Shown piece after piece: positions 54,601 through 63,598 of a stretch of DNA of 64,000 nucleotides; the stretch's first letter is position 1; the number at the start of each line of letters is the position of its first letter. The notes under the pieces were generated by a model. It was not told the DNA's origin. It did no database searches and worked only from the letters and a program-made list of their open reading frames with translations. Made by a program: the position numbers and the translations under genes. Source of the DNA: Methylotenera sp. (GTDB taxonomy: Bacteria; Pseudomonadota; Gammaproteobacteria; Burkholderiales; Methylophilaceae); contig NZ_JAQSDZ010000001.1 in the NCBI RefSeq assembly GCF_029946165.1, positions 186,001 to 250,000 of the forward strand, written 5' to 3'.

Positions 54601-57600
54601 ATGTCGCAGACTTCACTGCTAGTTCCAAAATCAGGCCAATCAAACCGTGTTGAACTCTCCACCAATGGTGAGGATGGGCTAGCTTTAGCTGAGTTAGCGC
54701 TTAAAATCAAAAGTGCCACGCCAACTAAACCATTAGTCATTATTACCGCGAATGCATTTGATGCACAACGCCTGCTTGAAGAAATCCCGTACTTTGCGCC
54801 CTCTCTCACGGTGAATTTATTACCTGATTGGGAAACGCTACCTTACGATCAGTTCTCACCTCATCCTGATTTAATTTCCGATAGACTCACCACGCTTTAT
54901 CAAATTAGCCAAAATTCATGTGATGTGATTATTGTGCCTTTATCGACCGCGCTAATCCGCTTAAGCCCCAAGGCTTATTTAAGTGCTAATACCTTTATGC
55001 TTAAAAAAGGGCAGATACTTGATACTGAAGCCTTGCGTCGTCAATGCGCAGAAGCAGGCTACCATCATGTGAGCCAAGTGATTTCGCATGGCGAATTTAG
55101 CGTGCGTGGCGGTTTAGTCGATTTATTCCCTATGGGTTCGGCATTACCTTACCGTATCGATTTGTTTGATAACGAAATTGAAACGATTCGTACTTTTGAT
55201 GTGGATACACAACGCAGCCTTTATCCTGTGCCAGAAATCCGATTGTTACCTGCACGTGAGTTTCCGCTTGATGAAGCAGGCGTTGCGCTATTTCGCGGTC
55301 AGTTTAGAGAAGCTTTTGAAGGCGACCCACAACGCGCAAAAATCTATAAAGATGTCAGCAAAGGCATCGCTTCTGGTGGTATTGAATGGTACTTACCTTT
55401 ATTTTTTGAGCAAACTGCCACCTTCTTAGATTATCTGCCAACTGATTGTGTGCTGTGCTTGCATGGCGATTTAGACCAAAGCGCACAACAGTTTTGGCGC
55501 GAAGCGCAATCTCGCTACCGCACATTAGCGCATGATGCGGAACGTCCACTATTAACGCCTGAAACTTTACTGATTAAAACAGAAGATTTTTTTAGTGCCA
55601 CGCATCCATTTACTCGCATTTTATTAAATACCAACACTAAATCTACTGGGCTACCTGCGCTGGATATCGAGCGCCGTGCTGAGCAACCTTTGCATAAATT
55701 GCAAAACTACATCAGTGATTTCTCTGGTCGCATTTTAATTGCCGCAGAAAGCCTAGGCCGCAGAGAAACTATTTCACAGCTATTTGCTGAACATGGCTTG
55801 CAACCGACCATGATTGAAACTTGGGCAGACTTTGTTGATTCTAAAGAAAAAGTCATGCTCGGTGTTTCACCGCTGCATCATGGTTTTTGCTTAGAAAGCA
55901 AAACTGCTAGCAAATCCATTGCTGTCATTACCGAAGCAGAGCTATATGCCGCCACGGTGCGCCAACAACGGCGTAGAGAAAAAGAAAAGGCGCGCAGCAC
56001 GGAAGGCATGCTCAAAGACTTATCTGAGCTACGCATGGATGACCCAGTGGTGCATGAGCAGCATGGCGTTGGGCGATACAAGGGCTTAGTGAATATAGAT
56101 TTTGGTGAAGGCGAAACCGAGCTTTTGCTACTTGAGTATTTTGGTGAAGATAAGCTTTACGTGCCAGTGTCACAGCTTTTCTTAATCTCGCGTTATTCAG
56201 GCGGCCCGCCTGAATCAGCACCGTTGCATCGCTTAGGTAGCGGCAACTGGGAAAAAGCAAAGAAAAAAGCGCTGAAGCAAATTCGTGATACTGCGGCTGA
56301 ATTACTTAACTTATACGCACAACGCGCATCACGTCGGGGTCATGCGTTCACATTGAGTCTGCATGATTATGAAAGCTTCTGTGAAGGCTTCCCGTTTGAA
56401 GAAACCCCAGACCAATTAGAGGCGATTGAAAACGTTATCAAAGACATGCAATCTGGTCGCCCTATGGATAGATTGGTCTGTGGCGATGTAGGCTTTGGTA
56501 AAACGGAAGTTGCCCTGCGCGCCGCTTTTGTCGCGGTAATGGGCGGTAGGCAAGTTGCGGTGCTGGTGCCAACAACGTTATTAGCCGAGCAACATTTTAA
56601 TAACTTTAAAGACCGCTTCGCTGAATGGCCGATTAAGATCGCCGAAATATCACGCTTTAGAACTGCCAAAGAGCAAAAAGAAGCTTTAGCGGGCTTGGAA
56701 GCTGGCAATATCGACATTATTATCGGTACGCATCGCTTGATTCAAAAAGATGTGAAGTTTAAGAACTTAGGCTTAGTAGTGTTAGATGAAGAGCACCGCT
56801 TTGGTGTGCGCCAAAAAGAACAGCTTAAAGCCCTGCGTGCTGAGGTCGATATACTCACGCTAACCGCCACGCCGATTCCACGCACATTAAGCATGGCAAT
56901 GGAAGGCTTGCGCGAGTTTTCAATTATCACCACGCCGCCACAAAAGCGTTTGAGCATCAAAACATTCCATACTGATTATTCTGAAGGTATCATTCGCGAA
57001 GCGGTAATGCGTGAGTTTAAACGCGGTGGTCAAGTGTATTTCTTGCATAATGAAGTAGACACTATTCATTCCATGCGTGAAAAACTCGAACGCATTGTGC
57101 CAGATGCTCGCATAGCAGTCGCGCATGGTCAGCTTCGCGAGCGCGAGCTAGAACATGTGATGCGTGATTTCTATAACCAGCGTTACAACCTATTGCTGTG
57201 CACGACCATTATTGAAACTGGTATTGATGTACCAACCGCCAACACCATCATTTTGAACAAAGCTGATATGTTTGGTTTAGCGCAAATGCACCAGTTACGC
57301 GGCCGCGTGGGTCGTTCGCATCATCAAGCTTACGCTTACTTGCTCACAGACCCCGATCGTAAAATTACTGTACAAGCGCAAAAACGTTTAGATGCCATTC
57401 AACTCATGGAAGATCTAGGTGCAGGCTTTCACCTTGCCATGCACGATTTAGAAATTCGTGGCGCAGGCGAATTACTAGGTGACAGCCAAAGTGGTGAAAT
57501 GCAAGAAATTGGCTTTCATTTGTATTCTGATATGCTCAACCATGCCGTTAAACAGCTTAAAGCCGGTAAAGAACCCGATTTAAATGCACCGCTTGGCGTC

Positions 57601-58029
57601 ACCACTGAAATCAATCTTCACACGCCTGCACTGCTACCCACGAAATATTGCCCAGATGTGCATGAACGCTTGGTCATTTACAAACGTCTAGCTAACTGCG
57701 TCAATGACGATGATTTAGACAATATGCAAGAAGAGTTAATCGACCGCTTTGGCTTGCTGCCAGAGCAAGGCGAAGCGCTGATTGCCTGCCACAGATTGCG
57801 CATTGCCGCTAAAGCGATTGGTATCATTAAAATTGACGCCAGTTCAGAAGCGATTCAGCTACAATTTAACCCCAAAGCAGACATTGACCCAACCAAACTG
57901 ATTGCCTTACTACAACGTGACCGCCGTTGCCGAATGAATGGCCCTGATAAGCTCAGAGTGACGATAGGTTTAGAAGACCTGAACCTGAGAACTGACTTTG
58001 TGAAAACGTTGCTAAAAGAATTTATTTAA
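54601..58029 (+). CDS. mfd: Transcription-repair coupling factor Mfd
   Basis: A 1142-residue translocase of normal length. The UvrB-homology region (LLPDWETLPYDQFSPHPDLI), the RNA polymerase-interaction domain (MDDPVVHEQHGVGRYKGLVN), the RecG-like helicase motifs (RLVCGDVGFGKTEVALRAAF Walker A, VVLDEEHRFGVRQKE, TLTATPIPRTLSMAMEG, QLRGRVGRSHHQAYAYL) and the C-terminal D7 domain are all present. It removes stalled RNA polymerase at lesions and recruits UvrA. Single gene; dedA follows 35 bases later. Confidence 0.97.
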   Translation: MSQTSLLVPKSGQSNRVELSTNGEDGLALAELALKIKSATPTKPLVIITANAFDAQRLLEEIPYFAPSLTVNLLPDWETLPYDQFSPHPDLISDRLTTLYQISQNSCDVIIVPLSTALIRLSPKAYLSANTFMLKKGQILDTEALRRQCAEAGYHHVSQVISHGEFSVRGGLVDLFPMGSALPYRIDLFDNEIETIRTFDVDTQRSLYPVPEIRLLPAREFPLDEAGVALFRGQFREAFEGDPQRAKIYKDVSKGIASGGIEWYLPLFFEQTATFLDYLPTDCVLCLHGDLDQSAQQFWREAQSRYRTLAHDAERPLLTPETLLIKTEDFFSATHPFTRILLNTNTKSTGLPALDIERRAEQPLHKLQNYISDFSGRILIAAESLGRRETISQLFAEHGLQPTMIETWADFVDSKEKVMLGVSPLHHGFCLESKTASKSIAVITEAELYAATVRQQRRREKEKARSTEGMLKDLSELRMDDPVVHEQHGVGRYKGLVNIDFGEGETELLLLEYFGEDKLYVPVSQLFLISRYSGGPPESAPLHRLGSGNWEKAKKKALKQIRDTAAELLNLYAQRASRRGHAFTLSLHDYESFCEGFPFEETPDQLEAIENVIKDMQSGRPMDRLVCGDVGFGKTEVALRAAFVAVMGGRQVAVLVPTTLLAEQHFNNFKDRFAEWPIKIAEISRFRTAKEQKEALAGLEAGNIDIIIGTHRLIQKDVKFKNLGLVVLDEEHRFGVRQKEQLKALRAEVDILTLTATPIPRTLSMAMEGLREFSIITTPPQKRLSIKTFHTDYSEGIIREAVMREFKRGGQVYFLHNEVDTIHSMREKLERIVPDARIAVAHGQLRERELEHVMRDFYNQRYNLLLCTTIIETGIDVPTANTIILNKADMFGLAQMHQLRGRVGRSHHQAYAYLLTDPDRKITVQAQKRLDAIQLMEDLGAGFHLAMHDLEIRGAGELLGDSQSGEMQEIGFHLYSDMLNHAVKQLKAGKEPDLNAPLGVTTEINLHTPALLPTKYCPDVHERLVIYKRLANCVNDDDLDNMQEELIDRFGLLPEQGEALIACHRLRIAAKAIGIIKIDASSEAIQLQFNPKADIDPTKLIALLQRDRRCRMNGPDKLRVTIGLEDLNLRTDFVKTLLKEFI

Positions 58030-58064
58030 GAAAAAAGAATTTATATTAGAAAGTAGCTGAAAAT

Positions 58065-58676
58065 ATGCTGGAAAAATTTATCGCGATTGTCGCCACGTGG
58101 ATTATGGGCGTCATCTCTACTTTGGGCTATGGTGGCGTGATGCTGCTCATGGCAATCGAGTCGGCATGTATTCCTTTACCTTCAGAAATCATCATGCCTT
58201 TTGCTGGATTTTTGGTCTCCAAAGGCGAAATGACTCTCATGGGCATAGCATTAGCAGGCGCGCTTGGCTGTGTATTAGGCTCAATTCCAGCTTACTATGT
58301 CGGCATGTTTGGCGGCAGACCGCTAGCCGAGCGCTACGGCAAATATCTGCTGATTAGCAAAAGAGATTTAGACTGGGCAGACAATGCCTTTGCAAAACAT
58401 GGCGAGTTAATTATTTTTATTGGTCGAATGCTACCTGGTGTGCGTACTTTCATCGCCTTTCCAGCAGGTGTTGCACGGATGAATATGTCTAAATTCATCA
58501 TTTACACATTTATCGGCTCGTTCATATGGTGCTGGTTGCTTGGTTACGCAGGCATGAAAACTGGAGAACACTGGGAAGACTTAAAAGTATATTTCCATGA
58601 GTTTCATTACGTGATTTTTGCGGCAGGTTTACTCTTTGTGATTTGGTATGTGCGTCGGCATTTTAAGCAACATTAG
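58065..58676 (+). CDS. DedA-family membrane protein
   Basis: A 203-residue integral membrane protein with four or five hydrophobic segments. The DedA signature is ESACIPLPSEIIMPFAGFLV near the N-terminus (conserved E and P residues) and FIGRMLPGVRTFIAFPAGVARM in the middle, a conserved re-entrant loop with the Arg residues that matter for function. Members flip undecaprenyl phosphate or phosphatidylethanolamine, or keep membrane potential. It probably shares a transcript with mfd. Confidence 0.92.
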   Translation: MLEKFIAIVATWIMGVISTLGYGGVMLLMAIESACIPLPSEIIMPFAGFLVSKGEMTLMGIALAGALGCVLGSIPAYYVGMFGGRPLAERYGKYLLISKRDLDWADNAFAKHGELIIFIGRMLPGVRTFIAFPAGVARMNMSKFIIYTFIGSFIWCWLLGYAGMKTGEHWEDLKVYFHEFHYVIFAAGLLFVIWYVRRHFKQH

Positions 58677-58811
58677 AAAAAGTTAGTTTTAAACAAAGCA
58701 CTCATTAAATGATTTGCGCCCGCACTAGTGATTGATTACTATACGGACAGAGCAAACCTTAACTATAAGATTTAAAAAGAAAAATAATATGCAAAAATCA
58801 ATATCCACAAT

Positions 58812-58853
58812 GTTATTAAGCGGACGCATGCGTCCGCTTAATAACTGTTAGCC
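58812..58853 (+). other. Degenerate attC-like palindrome at the left edge of the orphan cassette
   Basis: GTTATTAAGCGGACGCA at 58812-58828 is followed directly by its exact reverse complement to 58845, a perfect 34-bp palindrome, and then T-GTTAGCC (58847-58853). The core AAGCGGACGC...GCGTCCGCTTAA resembles the attC arms at 38975-39036 (AAGCGGGACACGC...GCGTGCCCCTTAA). R' GTTAGCC is present but no R'' is found on the left, so it is read as the remnant of an older attC. Confidence 0.6.
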
Positions 58854-58871
58854 ATAAGGGCGAGAAATAGA

Positions 58872-59801
58872 TTGGCAAAACAAATTTCACCTGCTGGAGT
58901 TATGGCTTTAAAAGAAGCTCTTTGCTCTGTTTATTGGTATAAATTAGAGTTAAGAGGATTTTTACAATTATGCTTATCAAACCCTTCGATTCTTAATAAA
59001 TTCAATTGGGAAAATTACAAACGTCAGATTGCATCTGACGTTGTCGATTTTTTGTTTCAAAATCCAGAAAAACATATTGGAGATTTAACAAAAATTTGTT
59101 TTGAAATTTGTAAATTGAATGATTTTTCTAATTTAAAACAGCTTGAAGATGGTACTCAAAAGGTTGAAAAAGCCAGAAGCGCTGTTGAAAGGTTAAAGCA
59201 ACTTGTAGAACCACATCAAGACTTAGCAAAAGAACAAGATGATATAAAAAAACGTCAAAATCAAGCTGCTCAAAAAATTAAGGAAAATAAAGCTGTTCGG
59301 GAAAAATTAGACTCTATTAAAAATAAATATATGGCATTGGTTAGTTCAGAAAATGCTCAAAGCAGAGGTTTTGAGTTGGAAAAAACTATGTATGAACTTT
59401 TTGATTTATTTGATTTAGACCCCAAAGCATCATTTAAAAATCTAGGTGAACAAATTGATGGTGCATTCTCACTTGAAGGTACGGAATATCTTTTTGAAGC
59501 AAAGTGGCAGAAAAATTTGGTCAATAAAGCTGATTTAGCAGTATTCTCCGATAAAGTTAAAACAAAACTTGAAAACACATTAGGGATTTTTCTATCAATT
59601 AATGGATTTTCTCAAGATGGTGTATCCGCACATCAGGCTGGTGGCGCGGCTATTATTCTCATGGATGGTGGTGACCTAATGGCTGTTCTCGAAGAAAGAA
59701 TAGATTTCACTAGCCTACTTTTGAGAAAAAAACGCCATGCTGCTCAGACCGATGGCATTTATCTAAACTATTATCAAATGGTAGCTACTGGCAATGGCTA
59801 A
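58872..59801 (+). CDS. Orphan integron cassette: PD-(D/E)XK nuclease-like protein
   Basis: A 309-residue protein. The N-terminal third is helical (ALKEALCSVYWYKLELRGFL), a coiled coil follows at ~100-150 (LVEPHQDLAKEQDDIKKRQN), and the C-terminal ~140 residues carry a restriction-endonuclease-like core: GFELEKTMYELFDLF, then LGEQIDGAFSL, then YLFEAKWQK, which gives D-(x)n-ExK. This matches Mrr-type nuclease domains. It is probably a DNA-targeting defence effector, by inference. It starts with TTG at 58872; an ATG at 58902 is an alternative. TTAGCC at the start and GGCTAAC overlapping the stop prove that it is an integron cassette. Confidence 0.8.
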   Translation: MAKQISPAGVMALKEALCSVYWYKLELRGFLQLCLSNPSILNKFNWENYKRQIASDVVDFLFQNPEKHIGDLTKICFEICKLNDFSNLKQLEDGTQKVEKARSAVERLKQLVEPHQDLAKEQDDIKKRQNQAAQKIKENKAVREKLDSIKNKYMALVSSENAQSRGFELEKTMYELFDLFDLDPKASFKNLGEQIDGAFSLEGTEYLFEAKWQKNLVNKADLAVFSDKVKTKLENTLGIFLSINGFSQDGVSAHQAGGAAIILMDGGDLMAVLEERIDFTSLLLRKKRHAAQTDGIYLNYYQMVATGNG

Positions 59802-59857
59802 CCAATCATTCAAGCGGCACACGCTAAAACGTGCCCCTTAACTCACACATTTATATC
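59796..59857 (+). other. Orphan attC site, same family as attC 1 and 4
   Basis: R'' GGCTAAC at 59796-59802 is the complement of GTTAGCC at 58847-58853, so the two bound one cassette. Arms TTCAAGCGGCACACGC and CGTGCCCCTTAACT pair around TAAAA and differ from attC 1 by only a few bases. The R' box is lost (ACACATTTATATCC), as expected for insertion into a non-attC target or decay. Confidence 0.88.
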
Positions 59858-59934
59858 CCGTCCTTGTCAGAATAGTTAGGTTTGAAAGATTAAAGTCAAC
59901 AATCAGCACTCGTGAAACTTCAGTGCACTTTCAT

Positions 59935-60108
59935 CCCCTGCTGCCGCGCCTGAGTTGTTTAGGCTTAATGGGAGGTTTCGGAAAGCGGCTGTTTGAACGA
60001 AGTGAGTTTCCGCTTGACGCCCATTAAGGCTAAGCAACTCGGGGAACAAGCGGTAGGGGGTGCTCTTTTCTTTGGTTACTTACTTTTGAGCAAGCAAAAG
60101 AAAGTAAC
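59935..60108. repeat. Long compound inverted repeat (two hairpins)
   Basis: First hairpin: arm 59935-59972 (CCCCTG... GAGTTGTTTAGGCTTAATG) pairs imperfectly with 60020-60060 (CCCATTAAGGCTAAGCAACT ...GTAGGGG), with an inner GGAAAGCGG/CCGCTT loop. Second hairpin: GTTACTTACTTTTG at 60075-60088 with CAAAAGAAAGTAAC at 60095-60108, six-base loop. No gene is contained. It lies after the orphan cassette and 64 bases past the end of addA. The segment 59858-59934 shows only a short GCACT/AGTGC hairpin. Confidence 0.75.
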
Positions 60109-60172
60109 TCGCCTAGTGGCGAAATAAACAGTTTGCAAGTCAGCCAGTTTATCAAGCTTTCAAAGCCATCAG

Positions 60173-63100
60173 CTACAACTCCACCAACTTCCCCACACTT
60201 AAAAACAACACCGCCTTTTTAACAGCTAAACCCTCACTGGTAAACAACCCTGCATAACGCTCCAACTGCGGATGGTGCTGCTCAGCTGCAAGACTTAAAT
60301 CATCCAATGTATTTTTTTCTTCATCCAAAGCCGTCAATTTATAATCCACAATCCAACGTACACCACCTTCAACAAAAGTACGGTCTATCACATGGTTTTT
60401 AACGCTAGCCTCTTCCGTTTGCAATAGGCTTAACTCACTGACAGCATCAGAATGACTTTGCAAAACCCATTGCCCAGCTTCACTTGCTAGCGTAGTTTGC
60501 AAAGCAGTTTGAACTTGCACCGCCCCCTGCTCCGCAAGCTGCTTTGCATGGCCTTGTTGCACCAACCACTTTTGCATAGCTGGCTGACATTGTTGTAAAC
60601 GTTGGCTTGTCCAAGTTTGTAAGTCTGTTTTTGCAAACAGTTCCATGTATAGATGTGCGAGTGTGCCGCAATGTTTTTGGAAATCAATTGCACGAGCACT
60701 CTCACTTGAGAAGTCCTCTAAAACATCAGCTTGCTCATTTAGCTGTAAATCAGGTTTCTCCATAACATTGGAAACGCTTACAAAATGCTCACTTGGCAAG
60801 CGTTGCAGTTGCGGTTTGAACTGTTTTATATCTAGCGTGGATGAAGTACTAGCACTTTGAATAAAAGGTGTCGCTTGTGTGAAATTGGTTTCTACCGCAG
60901 GCCACAACGCTTGTAATAAGGAGTTTGCAGTAGGCTTAATGTCACCGTCTTTATTGGCTTGCATGCTAGCAATCAAATGTAGCTGTCTATGCGCGCGCGT
61001 GGCGGCCACATAAAGTAAACGCACTAACTCATTTTCTGCACGTGTTTTTTCTAGATTTTTAAGAAAATCATAGACGTCAGCGCCATTATTATTTTTAGCA
61101 ACAGCTTTACTCTTTAATGGCGCAACAATTAAATGCAAATGGTTATCCACCATCACCTCTTGCCATAACACTAACTCGTTATCGCCGTGCCTAGGTTGGC
61201 GATTTAAGGCAGGCAGTATCACTGCATCAAACTCCAAACCTTTGGATTTATGTATTGTTAAAAACTGCACGCTACCATCGGCTTCTATATCGGGCTTGGC
61301 GTAAAGTTTTTTCATGCCTAACTCTAAGGCTGCAATATCAAGATGTCCGCTGCGGCCAGTTTTTTCGACCAAATCAAAAAACACTTGCACGTCACGGTTG
61401 TCGCCTGCATCTACCAAGCACTTACCACCACCGAGTTGCAACCAGGTACTTTCCAACCAGCGGCGTAAAGGCATGCGACCTTGCCCATTGAATGCAGCGC
61501 TTAATACGGTATGAACATGCGCTAAACGTAATTGACCATCATTACTCAAGCGGCTTAACCTTGCTTTATCCTGCATCAATTGCCAAATAGTCGCACGATG
61601 ATTGTCTCCAGCCAACGCATGCAAATCAGCTAGCGTTAGCCCGCACCACGGGGCGCGTAATAAATTGAGCCAATGCGTTCTATCTGCACGATGATGTAGC
61701 GCGCAGACCAATGACAATGCATCTTGCACTGTTTGCCGCTCATTCAAGTGCTCTATCTCAACGGCTTGAAACTTTAAGCTTGGATGATTACGTCTAATTT
61801 CAGACACAAGCTCTTTTAAATGACTGCGACTTCTGACTAAAACAGCAATGGTATTGCTCGCGCCATTCTCAGCACGAAGTTTGACGATTAAATCCGCCAC
61901 ATAGCTGGCTTCAATCTGCTTAAGGTCGGCTTTTGCACTTACCTCTTCTGCATATTCTAAAATCAAAGGATGTAATTTAACGCCCTCGCCTGCCACTTCT
62001 GGTCGTGTAGCCGTGAATTTTCGGTAACTAATCGCACCTTGATTGATATTATCGTCCGTGGGGAAAACTTGCTTAAATGCGTGGTTAATCCAATCAACCA
62101 CCGCAGGGTGTGAGCGATTATTACGGCTTAATTGCAATCGTGTAAGCGGCAAATGACCAATACCAAACTCGCTGGCTTGCAGAAACAAGCTTACATCGGC
62201 TTTGCGAAAACGATAGATGGACTGCATAGGATCACCCACGCAGAATAGCGTGCGCCCATCATCTGGCTGCCAGCCCTCAATGAGCTTCTCAATTAAACGC
62301 GTTTGCACTGGACTGGTATCTTGGAACTCATCAATCAGCAAATGTGAAATTTTGTAGTCTAGTTTTAGCGCTAAATCAGTCGCGCCTTGCTCGTTTTCTA
62401 GCGCCAGTTGGGCACTTTGTGCAATGGCGACGAAATCCACCTCCCCTGCCGCTTGAAAAACTATCCATAAATGCCGCTCAGCCAATATTAGTAAGCGAGT
62501 GAGTGCTTTAATAATCTCTTGATTCTCGGCAATATTTGCTAAAGCAGGTAAATCGAGCACACTGGCAATGACTTGGCTATTTTCTAAGCCATTAACGATT
62601 TCAAAGTAGGCTTCTTTATGAGTTTTGCCTTCATCAGTCGCAGGAAAACCTATATTCTTATTGAGGCTTTTACGAAAGGTACGCTCGGTTTTGGTCACCA
62701 AAAAATTTGCGAGTGCTTGCCATTCCAACAAGCATTCAGCCTCTGCGGTGAGTGGTTGCTGCCATTCGCGCAAAGGCGCAATATCAGCGTCTGCCTCTAT
62801 ATTGCCGGCAGCATATCTGGCAAGCGGCATGAGTAAACTTTGCGCTCTAGCGCCTAATGTATCAAGCACATCTTGTAGGCTCTCAGCAATTAAGTGTTGT
62901 AGCGCAACTGCTGTATTTTGCGAGACCTCTTCAATATCCTTAGTATGCAAATCTACCGCGTGTGGCAGCCATTGGTCGCGCCTTGCTAACATTTTTGCCA
63001 ACAACTCGGCGAGCTTTTCACTATTGTTATCTAAATAACTTAGGGCAATGGTGACGGTATCGTCGGGTTGTGTTTCATGCACGATATGTGCTATTGCTCG

Positions 63101-63598
63101 ACGTGCAGCTTCTATGTAGTGACTATCCGTATCGTCACTCACAGCAGGTTGACCACCAAACTTACTCAGCAAAGGCATCTGCCGCGTTAGGCTGCTACAC
63201 AGAGCATCTATGGTTAGAATGCGTAGCCTGCTTGGCTGATTAATAATATCCCATGCTTTGGACTTGGATTGCGTGAGCGCGGCATTTGCTAACTCGCGTG
63301 TTCTTAATTTGTGAGCAGCGGTTTCTATGGTTTGGTGTTGCGCATTTTCTAAACTGAGCAAAATACGGTTACGCATTTCAGCTGCAGCTTTATTGGTAAA
63401 AGTCAGCGCGATAATTTCTTCTGGCTCATTCACTGTCGCCAATAGTTTTAAGTAGCGCTGCGTGAGCAACTCGGTTTTACCTGCACCAGCAGGTGCTTCT
63501 ACAATAAATGAAGCGAGTTCTAATGCGCGAACACGATTTAATGTGTCCATTTCATTTAAGTCTAAAGTAGCTAAATTAAGAGAATTCAAAGCAGTCAC
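60173..63598 (-). CDS. addA: AddA-like helicase-nuclease subunit (UvrD family)
   Basis: A 1141-residue recombination helicase. Walker A is VEAPAGAGKTELLTQRYLKL, motif Ia ALTFTNKAAAEMRNRI, motif II HLLIDEFQDTSPVQTRLIEK, motif III FCVGDPMQSIYRFRKADVSL, and motif VI LVRLLYVAATRAHRQLHLIA. The C-terminus has a RecB-type nuclease signature (VRWIVDYKL, then QLERYAGLF). It starts from GTG at 63598 with GGAGGG eight bases ahead and overlaps the stop of the AddB-like gene (TAGTG). It resects double-strand breaks for RecA. No RecC/RecD genes are seen, which favours AddAB over RecBCD. Confidence 0.9.
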   Translation of the reverse strand: MTALNSLNLATLDLNEMDTLNRVRALELASFIVEAPAGAGKTELLTQRYLKLLATVNEPEEIIALTFTNKAAAEMRNRILLSLENAQHQTIETAAHKLRTRELANAALTQSKSKAWDIINQPSRLRILTIDALCSSLTRQMPLLSKFGGQPAVSDDTDSHYIEAARRAIAHIVHETQPDDTVTIALSYLDNNSEKLAELLAKMLARRDQWLPHAVDLHTKDIEEVSQNTAVALQHLIAESLQDVLDTLGARAQSLLMPLARYAAGNIEADADIAPLREWQQPLTAEAECLLEWQALANFLVTKTERTFRKSLNKNIGFPATDEGKTHKEAYFEIVNGLENSQVIASVLDLPALANIAENQEIIKALTRLLILAERHLWIVFQAAGEVDFVAIAQSAQLALENEQGATDLALKLDYKISHLLIDEFQDTSPVQTRLIEKLIEGWQPDDGRTLFCVGDPMQSIYRFRKADVSLFLQASEFGIGHLPLTRLQLSRNNRSHPAVVDWINHAFKQVFPTDDNINQGAISYRKFTATRPEVAGEGVKLHPLILEYAEEVSAKADLKQIEASYVADLIVKLRAENGASNTIAVLVRSRSHLKELVSEIRRNHPSLKFQAVEIEHLNERQTVQDALSLVCALHHRADRTHWLNLLRAPWCGLTLADLHALAGDNHRATIWQLMQDKARLSRLSNDGQLRLAHVHTVLSAAFNGQGRMPLRRWLESTWLQLGGGKCLVDAGDNRDVQVFFDLVEKTGRSGHLDIAALELGMKKLYAKPDIEADGSVQFLTIHKSKGLEFDAVILPALNRQPRHGDNELVLWQEVMVDNHLHLIVAPLKSKAVAKNNNGADVYDFLKNLEKTRAENELVRLLYVAATRAHRQLHLIASMQANKDGDIKPTANSLLQALWPAVETNFTQATPFIQSASTSSTLDIKQFKPQLQRLPSEHFVSVSNVMEKPDLQLNEQADVLEDFSSESARAIDFQKHCGTLAHLYMELFAKTDLQTWTSQRLQQCQPAMQKWLVQQGHAKQLAEQGAVQVQTALQTTLASEAGQWVLQSHSDAVSELSLLQTEEASVKNHVIDRTFVEGGVRWIVDYKLTALDEEKNTLDDLSLAAEQHHPQLERYAGLFTSEGLAVKKAVLFLSVGKLVEL

